Shown: positions 18,019 to 26,495 of the stretch, one piece after another | Layout: each line of letters opens with the position of its first letter | Numbering within the stretch: position 1 is the first letter of the stretch | Source of the DNA: a candidate division TM6 bacterium GW2011_GWF2_37_49 | GTDB lineage: Bacteria > Babelota > Babeliae > Babelales > RVW-14 | DNA: 55,393 nucleotides | Assembly (NCBI GenBank): GCA_000989955.1 | Contig: LBTE01000004.1 | Location: forward strand, 2,173 to 57,565 | Direction: 5' to 3' | Made by a program: the position numbers and the translations under genes | The notes under the pieces: generated by a model | What the model was told of the DNA's origin: nothing | Databases searched by the model: none | Seen by the model: the letters and a program-made list of their open reading frames with translations, nothing else

Positions 18019-18662
18019 TATTCTTGCTTTTTACTTTCAAGATCGTTTTTTATTTGTTCTAACGCTGATATTTGCTTTTCGTATTCCCTTAACCAATCCT
18101 CTTTGTCTTTCAAATTTGTGCTGATTGGAAGTTGTAGTTTTATTTGAAGAGCTTTTAATATTTCAAAATCACTATCTACAGCATAACCAGAAGCAATTTT
18201 TCTTGTTATGTCATCAAATAGTGATAGCTGCTTTTGATTTTCACATATATACCGTTGACATGCCCTAAGTATTATATCTACGTGCATTTGAGTAAAATTG
18301 TCTTTTGATAATATATATTCAAATTGACTAAAGTTTCTTAATAATTCTTCATCCGTAGAGTAGTTTGTAAGAGTGAAAATTGGAATATCTTTAAAAATAT
18401 TTCTGATTTTCACTACTAAATCACTCCCATTATAATCAACTGGAGTACTCCCTACTTGGCTTTCAATATGAAGTTTTTCATCAAGAATTAATGCAATAAT
18501 GTCCTCATCAATTATCCATTTGAAATATTTAGAAATATCACTGAAAGGAAATGTATCAACTACTTCAAGTGTTGATTCCCTTTTATTAAGAAATATCGAA
18601 AGTCTTTTTTTAAATGTGTCTCTCTGATCATTGCTATCGTCTACTAATGCAATTTTTGCCAT
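18018..18662 (-). CDS. receiver-domain protein of the GHKL/HNH/methylase operon
   Basis: A protein of 214 residues. Residues 1-125 form a receiver with D8/D9, phospho-acceptor D61 (ALILDEKL), a Thr switch (FTLTN, 97-100) and K120 (ILSKD), so it looks phosphorylatable. The C-terminal part is helical, ending in a lysine/glutamate-rich coiled tail, with no DNA-binding domain that I recognise. It probably relays a signal from the double-GHKL protein to the downstream enzymes by contact rather than by transcription (inference). Confidence 0.85.
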   Translation of the reverse strand: MAKIALVDDSNDQRDTFKKRLSIFLNKRESTLEVVDTFPFSDISKYFKWIIDEDIIALILDEKLHIESQVGSTPVDYNGSDLVVKIRNIFKDIPIFTLTNYSTDEELLRNFSQFEYILSKDNFTQMHVDIILRACQRYICENQKQLSLFDDITRKIASGYAVDSDFEILKALQIKLQLPISTNLKDKEDWLREYEKQISALEQIKNDLESKKQE

Positions 18663-18666
18663 ATAA

Positions 18667-21003
18667 TTATTCTTTTGGTAACCAAATTTTAAATCGCGCT
18701 CCTTTTAAATCAGGATCTTTATCAAATGATATTTCTCCGCCTAATTCATCAACTATTGATTTTACAATAGTTAGTCCTAATCCCGTGCCAATACTTTTGC
18801 TTTCTCCTGATGCAATAATTTTTGTTGAAAACAAAGGATCAAAAATTCTATTTTTAAATTCATTGGCAATACCAAAGCCAGTATCTGAAACTGTAATATT
18901 ATACCCCTTTTGATTTCTCTTGTCTTCACGACCTACAAATACTATCACCTTTCTAATGCCTGGTTTTTGATTACAAGCTGTATATGCATTTGTAAGAAGA
19001 TTCACTAATATCGATTCAATATCCATTTGATATGTTTTTGAAACTAAAGATTCTCCTTTTGATTCCAAAAAAATTGAAGATACTGCAAATGCTGGCTTTA
19101 ACTCTTTAATGATAACGTCAATAATTTTAGCCTTAATATTAATTGATAATTTTTTTCTTTTTTCTCTCTGTACCCTTGTTAGTGCGTATGAACCCCATGA
19201 TGCAACTTTCCTAGAATGAATTATAGCTTTATCAATTTCAATAATTGCATTTGGTATATCTGGAGGGGATTCGTTTAAAAACAGTTTTGCAGTATCTGTT
19301 GCAACTTTAAACAAATTTATAGAGCCTTCTGTTTCATGTCCAAAAACAGCAGATGAAATACCCATAGTCGCAAGACCACTAAGTACTCTATTCCAATTTA
19401 ATAACTCAGTAATTGTTTTTTCAAACTTTTCACTAATTCCCTCAACTTGTTCAATGCTTTTTTCAATTGGCCGTGAAATATTTATCGAAGAAGTGGATAA
19501 TGACTGGGTTGCAATCTCTTCTTTAATATATTCTAAACCTTCTTTAACATTCGAAAGCTGTAATTTAATTTGTTCAGCTTCTTTAGATGTTGTTGGGATT
19601 TTTTTCTCTCTGGTTTTTTCAATAGTTGAATAAATACTTACTCTATATGATTCAAGCATATTTATTGAACCTAATATAAAACTTCTCAAATCATAAAATG
19701 CTACTGATTCAACTAAGCCTTCTCTTGCTGCACTATCAGATAATTCAATATTATTATCTCGTGTTATGTAAGTAGCACCTATCAATTGGTTTGGTGTAAC
19801 ACTATAGCTTTGCTCTCCACGACTAATACCAGCAGGATCTTTTGCTTTTCGACTTGCTAAACCCAACCAATCATATCCAAATTGAGAACTTGGAAAGCCA
19901 TAAGGTTTGACCGCAATATTATCCCTATATATTTTTATTCCTTGGTTAATATCAAGAAATTCACGAAGTTCTGTTAATTTAAAATCCGTTCCTTGAACAG
20001 ATGCCGCTTCGCGCAAAAAGAAAAGTAGTTTTAATGTAATAGGGCCACAACGTAAATCATCACTGATATCTATACTTCCATCAAGTTCAATTTTTGTAAG
20101 TAGAGTCTTCCATTGTATTACTTCTGTTTTTTCTTTTTTTGTATATCTGTCAATAATAGTATATATTATATCCGAACCTTTCCCGTCATAAATTGCTGTT
20201 AGTTCAATTTCTGCAGCTTTAAAAAAATCAGAGTTAACCATTTTAGAAAACGATGGGGCAACATCATTTTTCAATACTATTTGAAAATCTTCAACATCTC
20301 TAAAAGGAGGTGTTAGAGCCGATAATTCATAATATAAATTTTCAATATTGTTCTTTGTCCATACTTGCCTCAATTTTGTTATTCGGATTTCCGTACCAGT
20401 TTTGCTTTCCTTTCCATTAATCAGTGGCAAATTTATAAATTCAGGATTAATTAGCTCTATCTCAATATCAAAAACATCTTTACCTTCTGTATCAAATTCA
20501 TCCCAATTTACTTTTAATCCAATAATACCATCCTTTTCTGTTTTTGTTAGTAATTCAAGATGGGCTCCTAATCGATCTGTTGAAATTCTTCCTATGCCCT
20601 TTTCACCCGTTTTGCGTCTACCAAGACTACTGTTTTTTGATTTACGCTTGTTTGAAAAACCTATTCTTAGCCAAAGATTAACTAATTCATCTTTGGTCAT
20701 ACCAAATCCAGTATCTGAAACACGAATTAAATCATTGTCCTTTTTGCATAAGACATCAACTTCCACAATTTTTGCATCAGCATCATAACTGTTTTTCACT
20801 AGTTCAAGAAGTGCTGTCGTATGATCCTTTATACTATCCCTTCCAAGATGAACAAGTGTTTTTGCATCTACTGAAAATCTCTGAAATTTTGCATCAAGTT
20901 TTGACAGTTCATTTGTTAATTTAATAATGGAACGATAGTCCAGATTTCCAGCATTAATTAATTCTTGAAGATTTCTTTTTATTTCTTTTTCTGTTAATGC
21001 CAT
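18667..21003 (-). CDS. double-GHKL ATPase / histidine kinase
   Basis: The product has 778 residues and two ATPase domains. The N-terminal one is MORC/Hsp90-like: N box ELVKNSYDAD (67-76), DTGFGM (97-102), GEKGIGRIS (133-141). The C-terminal one is kinase-like: N box LLTNAYTA (669-676), DTGFGI (707-712), GTGLGLTI (739-746), preceded by a helical region with a likely phospho-acceptor H556 (AVFGHETEGS). There is no membrane segment, so it senses something in the cytoplasm. It starts the operon and is followed 4 bases later by its receiver partner. Related architectures occur in defence-type conflict loci. Confidence 0.85.
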   Translation of the reverse strand: MALTEKEIKRNLQELINAGNLDYRSIIKLTNELSKLDAKFQRFSVDAKTLVHLGRDSIKDHTTALLELVKNSYDADAKIVEVDVLCKKDNDLIRVSDTGFGMTKDELVNLWLRIGFSNKRKSKNSSLGRRKTGEKGIGRISTDRLGAHLELLTKTEKDGIIGLKVNWDEFDTEGKDVFDIEIELINPEFINLPLINGKESKTGTEIRITKLRQVWTKNNIENLYYELSALTPPFRDVEDFQIVLKNDVAPSFSKMVNSDFFKAAEIELTAIYDGKGSDIIYTIIDRYTKKEKTEVIQWKTLLTKIELDGSIDISDDLRCGPITLKLLFFLREAASVQGTDFKLTELREFLDINQGIKIYRDNIAVKPYGFPSSQFGYDWLGLASRKAKDPAGISRGEQSYSVTPNQLIGATYITRDNNIELSDSAAREGLVESVAFYDLRSFILGSINMLESYRVSIYSTIEKTREKKIPTTSKEAEQIKLQLSNVKEGLEYIKEEIATQSLSTSSINISRPIEKSIEQVEGISEKFEKTITELLNWNRVLSGLATMGISSAVFGHETEGSINLFKVATDTAKLFLNESPPDIPNAIIEIDKAIIHSRKVASWGSYALTRVQREKRKKLSINIKAKIIDVIIKELKPAFAVSSIFLESKGESLVSKTYQMDIESILVNLLTNAYTACNQKPGIRKVIVFVGREDKRNQKGYNITVSDTGFGIANEFKNRIFDPLFSTKIIASGESKSIGTGLGLTIVKSIVDELGGEISFDKDPDLKGARFKIWLPKE

Positions 21004-21694
21004 ACTTATATAATAAAATCACATAGTTATACAAAAGTAGCAATTAATTTCAAATTATCCTTCAGATTAAAATTCGTTTATATTAAACATATTCAGCATG
21101 ATACAAATTACCTTCTTGTTAAGAAAATAGGCAAATTGCACTCTTAATAGAGCTTTGGTACCAGAGTTAGCTTGTATGGCTTTGGCAATGTATGTAATGT
21201 TGGCTAGTAATTGTTTTAAAAATTACTGTGAGGAAAAATCGGGTCGACTTGACTGTAGACTCTCGTGCCATCTTAATTTTTTTATGTTCTTTCACAATGG
21301 TTTACTTTTCAATTTGTGCCTGTCACTGCTCCTTTCTACAGTTTACGGTAACATTTTTATATCAATCCATTTTTTGCTAAATTCCCCCAAACTGGCAGCA
21401 CTTACTCACACTCTATCCCATTTATGACAATACTTGGGTTTCTCTCCTGAAAACCAGAACACAACAACACATAATCAGGACAAAGGCCTCTCTCAACCTC
21501 CCCAAAACCCTTACCCTGCTTAATAAATTGGAAATTTCGCTTGCTCCGATCGGACAGCACGGTATAAAGTTATGATTATTATATACTTTAACAAAATATT
21601 TGGGATCTTTTTTTCACTTTTTTTCATTTTTTTTGAAAATCGCAAAATCCCCACCCTCAACCAAGTATAAAAAATCACCCGAAAACATCCCGAA
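21004..21694. other. gene-free stretch with a possible degraded frame
   Basis: No convincing gene is present. On the minus strand from about 21230 to 21065 a short frame reads LLANITYIAKAIQANSGTKA and continues LLRVQFAYFLNKK, which has protein-like composition but is broken upstream by stops; it may be the tail of a dead gene I cannot identify. The right part holds the T-rich repeat at 21604-21640. Confidence 0.4.
21604..21640. repeat. T-rich direct repeat, left copy
   Basis: The pattern GATC, T7, CAC, T7, CA, T8, GAAAAT closely resembles 53585-53622 in the same orientation, about 32 kb away. The two copies flank the HerA/CRISPR/tyrosine cluster. Low complexity makes chance similarity possible. 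Confidence 0.4.
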
Positions 21695-21719
21695 ACCCCA
21701 ATAAACACTGGGGTTTTTA
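21695..21719 (+). terminator. hairpin at the 3' end of the HerA-like gene
   Basis: ACCCCA (21695-21700) pairs with TGGGGT (21709-21714) around an 8-base loop, followed by T residues on the plus strand. On the minus strand the same stem is followed only by a short T run, so it would act weakly for the HerA-like gene whose stop is at 21717. Confidence 0.5.
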
Positions 21720-24440
21720 TTCTCCCCTCTTCACCCGACCTTTTCTCTGCTTCATCTCCGCATTCACACTCTCGGGAGGGGTGGTGTCAAAGATGAACGG
21801 CAAAGAGAGGGAGTTATCTATCTGCAAACGGCCGATACATTTAAAGTTAGGCAGTGTGAGTATGTTTTCTCTGGTAAGGTAGGGTGAGAAATAGGGCATT
21901 ACATAATCTACATCATTAATGCCCGGTCTAAAGAATATTGTACTCCCTACATTTCCCAAAATAGATGCTTTCATTCGCTCATTTAGCTGGCCGAGTGTTT
22001 GATTTGCAAGTACCAGGCTCAAACGGTACTTTCTTGCTTCCGACATAGCATACATCACAGATTGTGACATAAAATTCTGAAACTCATCTACAAAAAGCGT
22101 AAAGTCTTTCCGTTTGTTTTCGGGGATATTCTGGCGCGAAAGAGCTGCATTGATTATTCTTGAAAGAATAATTGTACCTAAAATATTTACCCCGATTTTC
22201 CCGATCTTACCTTTCGATAACGACACCAGGAGTATCTTCTCATTATCGATAATATCCCGGAAGTTAATGTTACTCTTTTTAGTTACAACAATCGGCTTGA
22301 TATATTCATTGATAAGCAGCTGATTCAATTTACTCACAATGTATGGTGTGAAATTGGCAAGCGAATAATCTCCCGAAAGTCTTTGAACTGTCTCCTCCCA
22401 AAAATCAATAACATCCTGATCCTTACACTTAGCTATTAGCACTTTCCTAAAAACATTATTTTGGAAAATCTTAGCAACATCACCAATAGTCCCCAAATTA
22501 TTAGGATCATCCATCAACAACAGCAGAGAGTTCTTCATAAACAACTCAAAAACCGGCCCCATAGTCTGTTGAATATCATACTCCTGCCGAAAGAAGTTGA
22601 ACAGATCGTCTATCAAAAAGCTCTTCTCTTGCGGGTTGTTCTCTTCATATTCAAGCAGATTGATTCTTATCTGATTATTGGTATTGCCCGGTTCAAACAG
22701 AACCACATCCTTCTGCCTACTCTTTGGAAGGTTTTCCAACAGTTGATTATGTAAATCGCCGTGAGGATCAATAACACAAACACCTTTGCCGGCATTGATT
22801 CTGTCCATTATCATTGAGTACAAGACAGTCGTTTTCCCGGTTCCTGTCTGCCCAAGTAGATATAGATGCTTTCGCAAATCTTCTACACTAATCCTTACCG
22901 GAACATCTCCATTACCATTGTTCTTTACCCCTAATTTTAACCCTGTCTCACTCAAATTGTCCGGAATATATCCATATACCGGGTTATGTGATTTAATACC
23001 CGGAATTGAGGCAGAATATGGGTAAGGGAATTTGAAAACATTGATAATATTACTCAATGAGTACAAGAAATTCCAGTTTCGGCTCTCCTTTATCTCATCT
23101 TCCCTCTTTAAGATATCTTTATGGCTAATCTTTACAGGCGTGGTCTTCACGTGAGTTGCGCTTTCAAAGAATGCCGCAGAAATTGCAGATAGCATACTCT
23201 CCCCTATCCTCTTGGACTCCTGCGCCTCAAATACCTCTACATTAAAGCATTTCGAAGGTGCGTGCAGATATGCAGATATGATTCTGCTTGCATTCTCTTT
23301 TTCGAAGTTTGTAAAGTAATATGAGCTGATGTTGTTAAACACATCCCGCAGATAGTCTATCTCTTGCCTCGACAGCTTTACCGGAGATATCACCACCTCA
23401 ACCATAGTCCTGGTCTTCTGATGATAAAGTTGCTCGCAAAAGCGATCAAGTTTTATTTCCGGCTTCTGCAAAGATGGCAGCGTTATTGCCCTCTTCTCTT
23501 TATCTCGCGTTTCAGATGAAAAACCGACATTCTTTGCAAAAGATGGGGAGAATTCATTGAACTCAGGAATAAACTGGACAAAGGTTTCTGTGCTGAAAGG
23601 GAACAACACATTTCTCAAGTCATTTTCGTCAGTTATTGGAGAGAAGTAATATATGGTCTTACCATATTCCTTTTTCGCCTGCATAAAGAGATCAAACTCA
23701 TTGTGAATCTCGTTAAACTTAAAGATCGCCTGCTCGTAAGAGAGGACATTAAATTCAACCACAAGAACAGGATCTATATATTCATCTCCCGGTTTATACA
23801 GATAACGAAGCCGTAATGTTAGCTCGGAATCATAAAACGCTAATGTATTCAGGAAGTTTGAGTGCCACTCTGTAGCAAGCTGACACAAATACTCGGCCTC
23901 CGGCTTGTTGTCGAAAGAGGCACAGGCAACAGCATTTAGACGATATCCAAAATACCCTTTATCCGGATTCTCATCCTTAACAGTATAATAGAAAAATGGT
24001 TTTGACGCATAAATATCTGTAACTGACTTTGCAATGTTTAGAATCTTCTTTTGCTGAGCAGATTTATGGATTGCATTTTCAATTTGTAAAAATAGATGAT
24101 CTGTATTGATATCCCGTTTGGAGAAGTAGTCGTGTGCACCAAGTCGTATGCACTCCGAAATAAGCTGAAAGTCGTCTGTTTTTGCCGTAAGAATGATAAC
24201 CGGAATAGAGTTATCAATCTCCTTAATCTTCAAAAGACCCTCCTTTCCCTGGATTTTCCCGGTCGTAAAAGACAACCCCAAAATAACTGCTTCAATACTA
24301 CCCTTATAATTCTTAAGCTTCTCCAATCCCTCCTCCACACTCGGGGAGTTTGTCAAATTAAAATCATATTGCTTTGCCGTCTTCTCTAGAACAGGATGCC
24401 ATTTAGAAAACTTATCGTCAATCATCAATATTTCCCGCAT
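21717..24440 (-). CDS. HerA/VirD4-like ATPase with N-terminal pseudo-receiver domain
   Basis: A 907-residue protein from the ATG at 24440, where the receiver begins (MREILMIDD); the frame extends upstream to a TTG without a conserved domain. Residues 1-125 fold like a receiver with D8/D9, T85 and K108, but the acceptor position is Gly55 (AVILGLSF), so it probably cannot be phosphorylated. Residues 140-500 are unassigned. The C-terminal motor has Walker A GQTGTGKT (530-537), DPHGDLH after it, Walker B LFVDEFQNF and LANQTLGQL, as in TraG/VirD4/HerA DNA pumps. No relaxase or mating-pair genes are nearby. Confidence 0.85.
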   Translation of the reverse strand: MREILMIDDKFSKWHPVLEKTAKQYDFNLTNSPSVEEGLEKLKNYKGSIEAVILGLSFTTGKIQGKEGLLKIKEIDNSIPVIILTAKTDDFQLISECIRLGAHDYFSKRDINTDHLFLQIENAIHKSAQQKKILNIAKSVTDIYASKPFFYYTVKDENPDKGYFGYRLNAVACASFDNKPEAEYLCQLATEWHSNFLNTLAFYDSELTLRLRYLYKPGDEYIDPVLVVEFNVLSYEQAIFKFNEIHNEFDLFMQAKKEYGKTIYYFSPITDENDLRNVLFPFSTETFVQFIPEFNEFSPSFAKNVGFSSETRDKEKRAITLPSLQKPEIKLDRFCEQLYHQKTRTMVEVVISPVKLSRQEIDYLRDVFNNISSYYFTNFEKENASRIISAYLHAPSKCFNVEVFEAQESKRIGESMLSAISAAFFESATHVKTTPVKISHKDILKREDEIKESRNWNFLYSLSNIINVFKFPYPYSASIPGIKSHNPVYGYIPDNLSETGLKLGVKNNGNGDVPVRISVEDLRKHLYLLGQTGTGKTTVLYSMIMDRINAGKGVCVIDPHGDLHNQLLENLPKSRQKDVVLFEPGNTNNQIRINLLEYEENNPQEKSFLIDDLFNFFRQEYDIQQTMGPVFELFMKNSLLLLMDDPNNLGTIGDVAKIFQNNVFRKVLIAKCKDQDVIDFWEETVQRLSGDYSLANFTPYIVSKLNQLLINEYIKPIVVTKKSNINFRDIIDNEKILLVSLSKGKIGKIGVNILGTIILSRIINAALSRQNIPENKRKDFTLFVDEFQNFMSQSVMYAMSEARKYRLSLVLANQTLGQLNERMKASILGNVGSTIFFRPGINDVDYVMPYFSPYLTRENILTLPNFKCIGRLQIDNSLSLPFIFDTTPPESVNAEMKQRKGRVKRGE

Positions 24441-24691
24441 ACAACTCAATGTTAAAAATTTTGGATTCATAGAGTTACTGGAACCGAATAACAAAAATAA
24501 GGATAATAATTTGAATGGATTTAACAATCCTGGTTTTTATTAAGCAGCCTGTCGATGTGTATTATACCCCAAAAGATAATTGGCAACCCAAACCATAGGC
24601 TCGGCTCAACAAGCGTCCCCAAAAAACTCTCTTCTAACATTAATCGAACAAGGCAGCTCCACACATTTTTTCAAATAATTAAGGAGAAAAA
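24441..24691. other. gene-free stretch between HerA-like gene and CRISPR array
   Basis: AT-rich at both ends with no recognisable gene or RNA. If the array is read on the minus strand, this is its trailer side; it includes CCCAAACCATAGG and a purine run AAGGAGAAAAA beside the first repeat, whose meaning is unclear. Confidence 0.35.
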
Positions 24692-25141
24692 GTTTCAGTG
24701 AGCTTACTCTTAATTGGCCGATACAACGACGAGGGCAGCAGCGATTTGGTGCTATCCGTTTCAGTGAGCTTACTCTTTTCGGCCAATACAACAAAATATA
24801 ACCCGCAGAAACGCAATCTAAGCAAAGGGTTTCAGTGAGCTTACTCTTAATCGGCCAATACAACTGGATGTGTAATGTGCGGGGCAGAGGCACACACTAG
24901 CTTCAGTGAGCTTACTCTTAATCGGCCAATACAACGCAAACAGTTATCAGGGCAAGGGCCTAGAGCTTGTTTCAGTGAGCTTACTCTTAATCGGCCAATA
25001 CAACAAAAATTATTTTTATTAGTTTTAACACTAATTTGTTTCAGTGAGCTCACTCTTAATTGGCCAATACAACTGTTATAAACAATAGCAAGATAAAAAT
25101 TAATTGTTTCAGTGAGCTTACTCTTAATCGGCTAATACAAC
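24692..25141 (-). CRISPR. seven-repeat CRISPR array with decaying repeats
   Basis: Repeats of 36 bases lie at 24692, 24758 (35 bases), 24829, 24900, 24969, 25038 and 25106; the six spacers are 30, 36, 35, 33, 33 and 32 bases and all different. On the minus strand the repeat starts GTTGTATTGG and ends GCTCACTGAAAC, which fits the Cas6-type 8-base handle (ACTGAAAC) just after a small stem GAG-TAAG-CTC. Only two repeats are identical; the others carry substitutions or a deletion, mostly at the left, trailer-like end. The leader would be 25142-25295, next to the Cas6-like gene. No cas1, cas2 or effector genes are in the window. Confidence 0.93.
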
Positions 25142-25295
25142 ACAAATTTAAACACAAAACCTTAGAGGTCCGACAATTTTTCAGGATCAATTTTATATAA
25201 CTTTTGATAACTTGTGCCTAAATAGTGAGCTAATTTGCTTGTTGTTTTTATTTAATCAAGCATAATTTACCCCTAACAGATGAGGTTGATGCCAG

Positions 25296-26042
25296 TTATG
25301 GGGCAGGTTCGAGCAACCCAAAACCATATACTTTTCCATTTCCAATGCAAATATGTTTTGGCAAAATTAGATTTGCCGAAAAAGTGACAGTAAATGGTTG
25401 GAAATCGTGTGTATAATTGTTGACTTTTAGAGGAACACAGCTTCGTGTAAAACTATCAATATCTGTTAAGTAGACATGAATTGTATCACTACTAAAATTC
25501 AGACCTAAATATTGAGAAAAGTCTCTAACCAAATGGTTTTTTAAGATACCCTCAAGAAATGCAATCTTTTCTTCCAGAGAAGCCATTTTCATATAATGTT
25601 GGAAGCTATTATTACTAAATGGTAACCAATTTATTAATTTATAAATACAAAAATGTTTCGTTTCTAATGTGGGTTGTTCTGATTCAAAAATCTTTTTTGC
25701 GGCAATATGAAGTTGTTCAGAGATTCGAATAACCGACTGATTGCCAGCAAATAGCTCTTTAAGAGCGAAACATCCTTCATTAATTCCTACTACAAAAAAT
25801 TCAGTCAATAACTTTTGATATTGAATCAACGGATAGCGTGAAATTGTAATACCACTTTCTTCATCGTGGTTATGAAAGAGATTTACGACTACTCCTGCGA
25901 GCTTCAAGCGTTCTTTACTTCTATTATACATTATGTTAACAACATCTCGCAACCAATCGGTACCATTGTTTATTTTAATATTTGGCAATAAGCATCCTTC
26001 TGCCAAGAATGGGGTAATCTTGTAAACAAGCATTTTTATCAT
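25296..26042 (-). CDS. cas6: Cas6b-like CRISPR RNA endonuclease
   Basis: The product has 248 residues. SRYPLIQYQ (68-76) followed by VVGINEG (84-90) matches the N-terminal domain of the Cas6b group, and the C-terminal glycine-rich loop IGNGKVYGFG (233-242) is the Cas6/RAMP signature. A catalytic residue cannot be fixed by eye; several His are candidates (H57, H59, H112, H130). It cuts repeat RNA to make crRNAs. It is adjacent to the array, on the strand from which the array is probably transcribed, and no other cas gene is present, so it is either a remnant or serves an effector elsewhere. Confidence 0.82.
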   Translation of the reverse strand: MIKMLVYKITPFLAEGCLLPNIKINNGTDWLRDVVNIMYNRSKERLKLAGVVVNLFHNHDEESGITISRYPLIQYQKLLTEFFVVGINEGCFALKELFAGNQSVIRISEQLHIAAKKIFESEQPTLETKHFCIYKLINWLPFSNNSFQHYMKMASLEEKIAFLEGILKNHLVRDFSQYLGLNFSSDTIHVYLTDIDSFTRSCVPLKVNNYTHDFQPFTVTFSANLILPKHICIGNGKVYGFGLLEPAP

Positions 26043-26126
26043 TTGACGCGTATATCTATATAATTTAATGGTTTACAATGTTTTCTTAAGGTAAAATTTT
26101 GGGTTTATTAATTTAAAATTCTCTTA

Positions 26127-26138
26127 TACACTAGTGTA
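26127..26138. promoter_or_regulatory. 12-bp perfect palindrome upstream of cas6
   Basis: TACACTAGTGTA is a perfect palindrome in the 261-base gene-free gap before cas6, about 85 bases upstream of its ATG. It could bind a dimeric regulator. The rest of the gap is AT-rich and shows no other feature. Confidence 0.35.
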
Positions 26139-26303
26139 AACAGTAGATAAATATATCCATTTTTCGTAATTAAAAGAATTTAAAATAGATCAAAACTTCA
26201 ATGAACAATGTAATTTATTTAGTTATATAATTAGCAAAACCCAAACCATTGGGTGTGTAATTAATTGATTTGAAATGTATTATGTTTGAATGTGAAATAA
26301 ATA

Positions 26304-26495
26304 TTAAAAACTAAAAAAGGAGAAAGCCAATAGTCCAAGAACAAGCAAAACAAATGCAATAACTAAAAACATCCTCCCGGCCATCCTTAGAGTATGATAT
26401 AAATGTATCATTGTACTGCTTAAGTAGAAAAAGCTGACAATTAAAACAAGAATTATTAATATTCCGGCTAACATTTTGATACATTTATTTGACAA
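26304..26495 (-). CDS. small two-helix membrane protein
   Basis: This 63-residue protein consists of two hydrophobic segments (about 8-30 and 41-63) joined by a short polar loop with HTLRMAGR. Its start overlaps the 3' end of the aminotransferase gene by 11 bases, so it would be the last gene of the large operon. No family is recognised. Because it is short and AT-rich, it may be spurious. Confidence 0.45.
   Translation of the reverse strand: MSNKCIKMLAGILIILVLIVSFFYLSSTMIHLYHTLRMAGRMFLVIAFVLLVLGLLAFSFFSF

Noticed and set aside
20348..20788. 146-codon plus-strand frame
   Set aside because: Antisense to the N-terminal GHKL domain of the double-GHKL protein, whose motifs are intact.
21155..21427. 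90-codon plus-strand hydrophobic frame
   Set aside because: No family resemblance, low-complexity hydrophobic content, and the opposite strand has more protein-like fragments; treated as non-coding.
21717..24440. HerA/VirD4-like gene as evidence of a conjugative element
   Set aside because: No relaxase, mating-pair or integrase genes are seen in the window; the fused receiver and neighbours fit a defence or signalling context better.
24606..25081. Three overlapping reading frames with repeated motifs such as RVSSLK and FSELTLN
   Set aside because: They are translations of CRISPR repeats; the periodic peptides come from the 36-base repeats and unrelated spacers.
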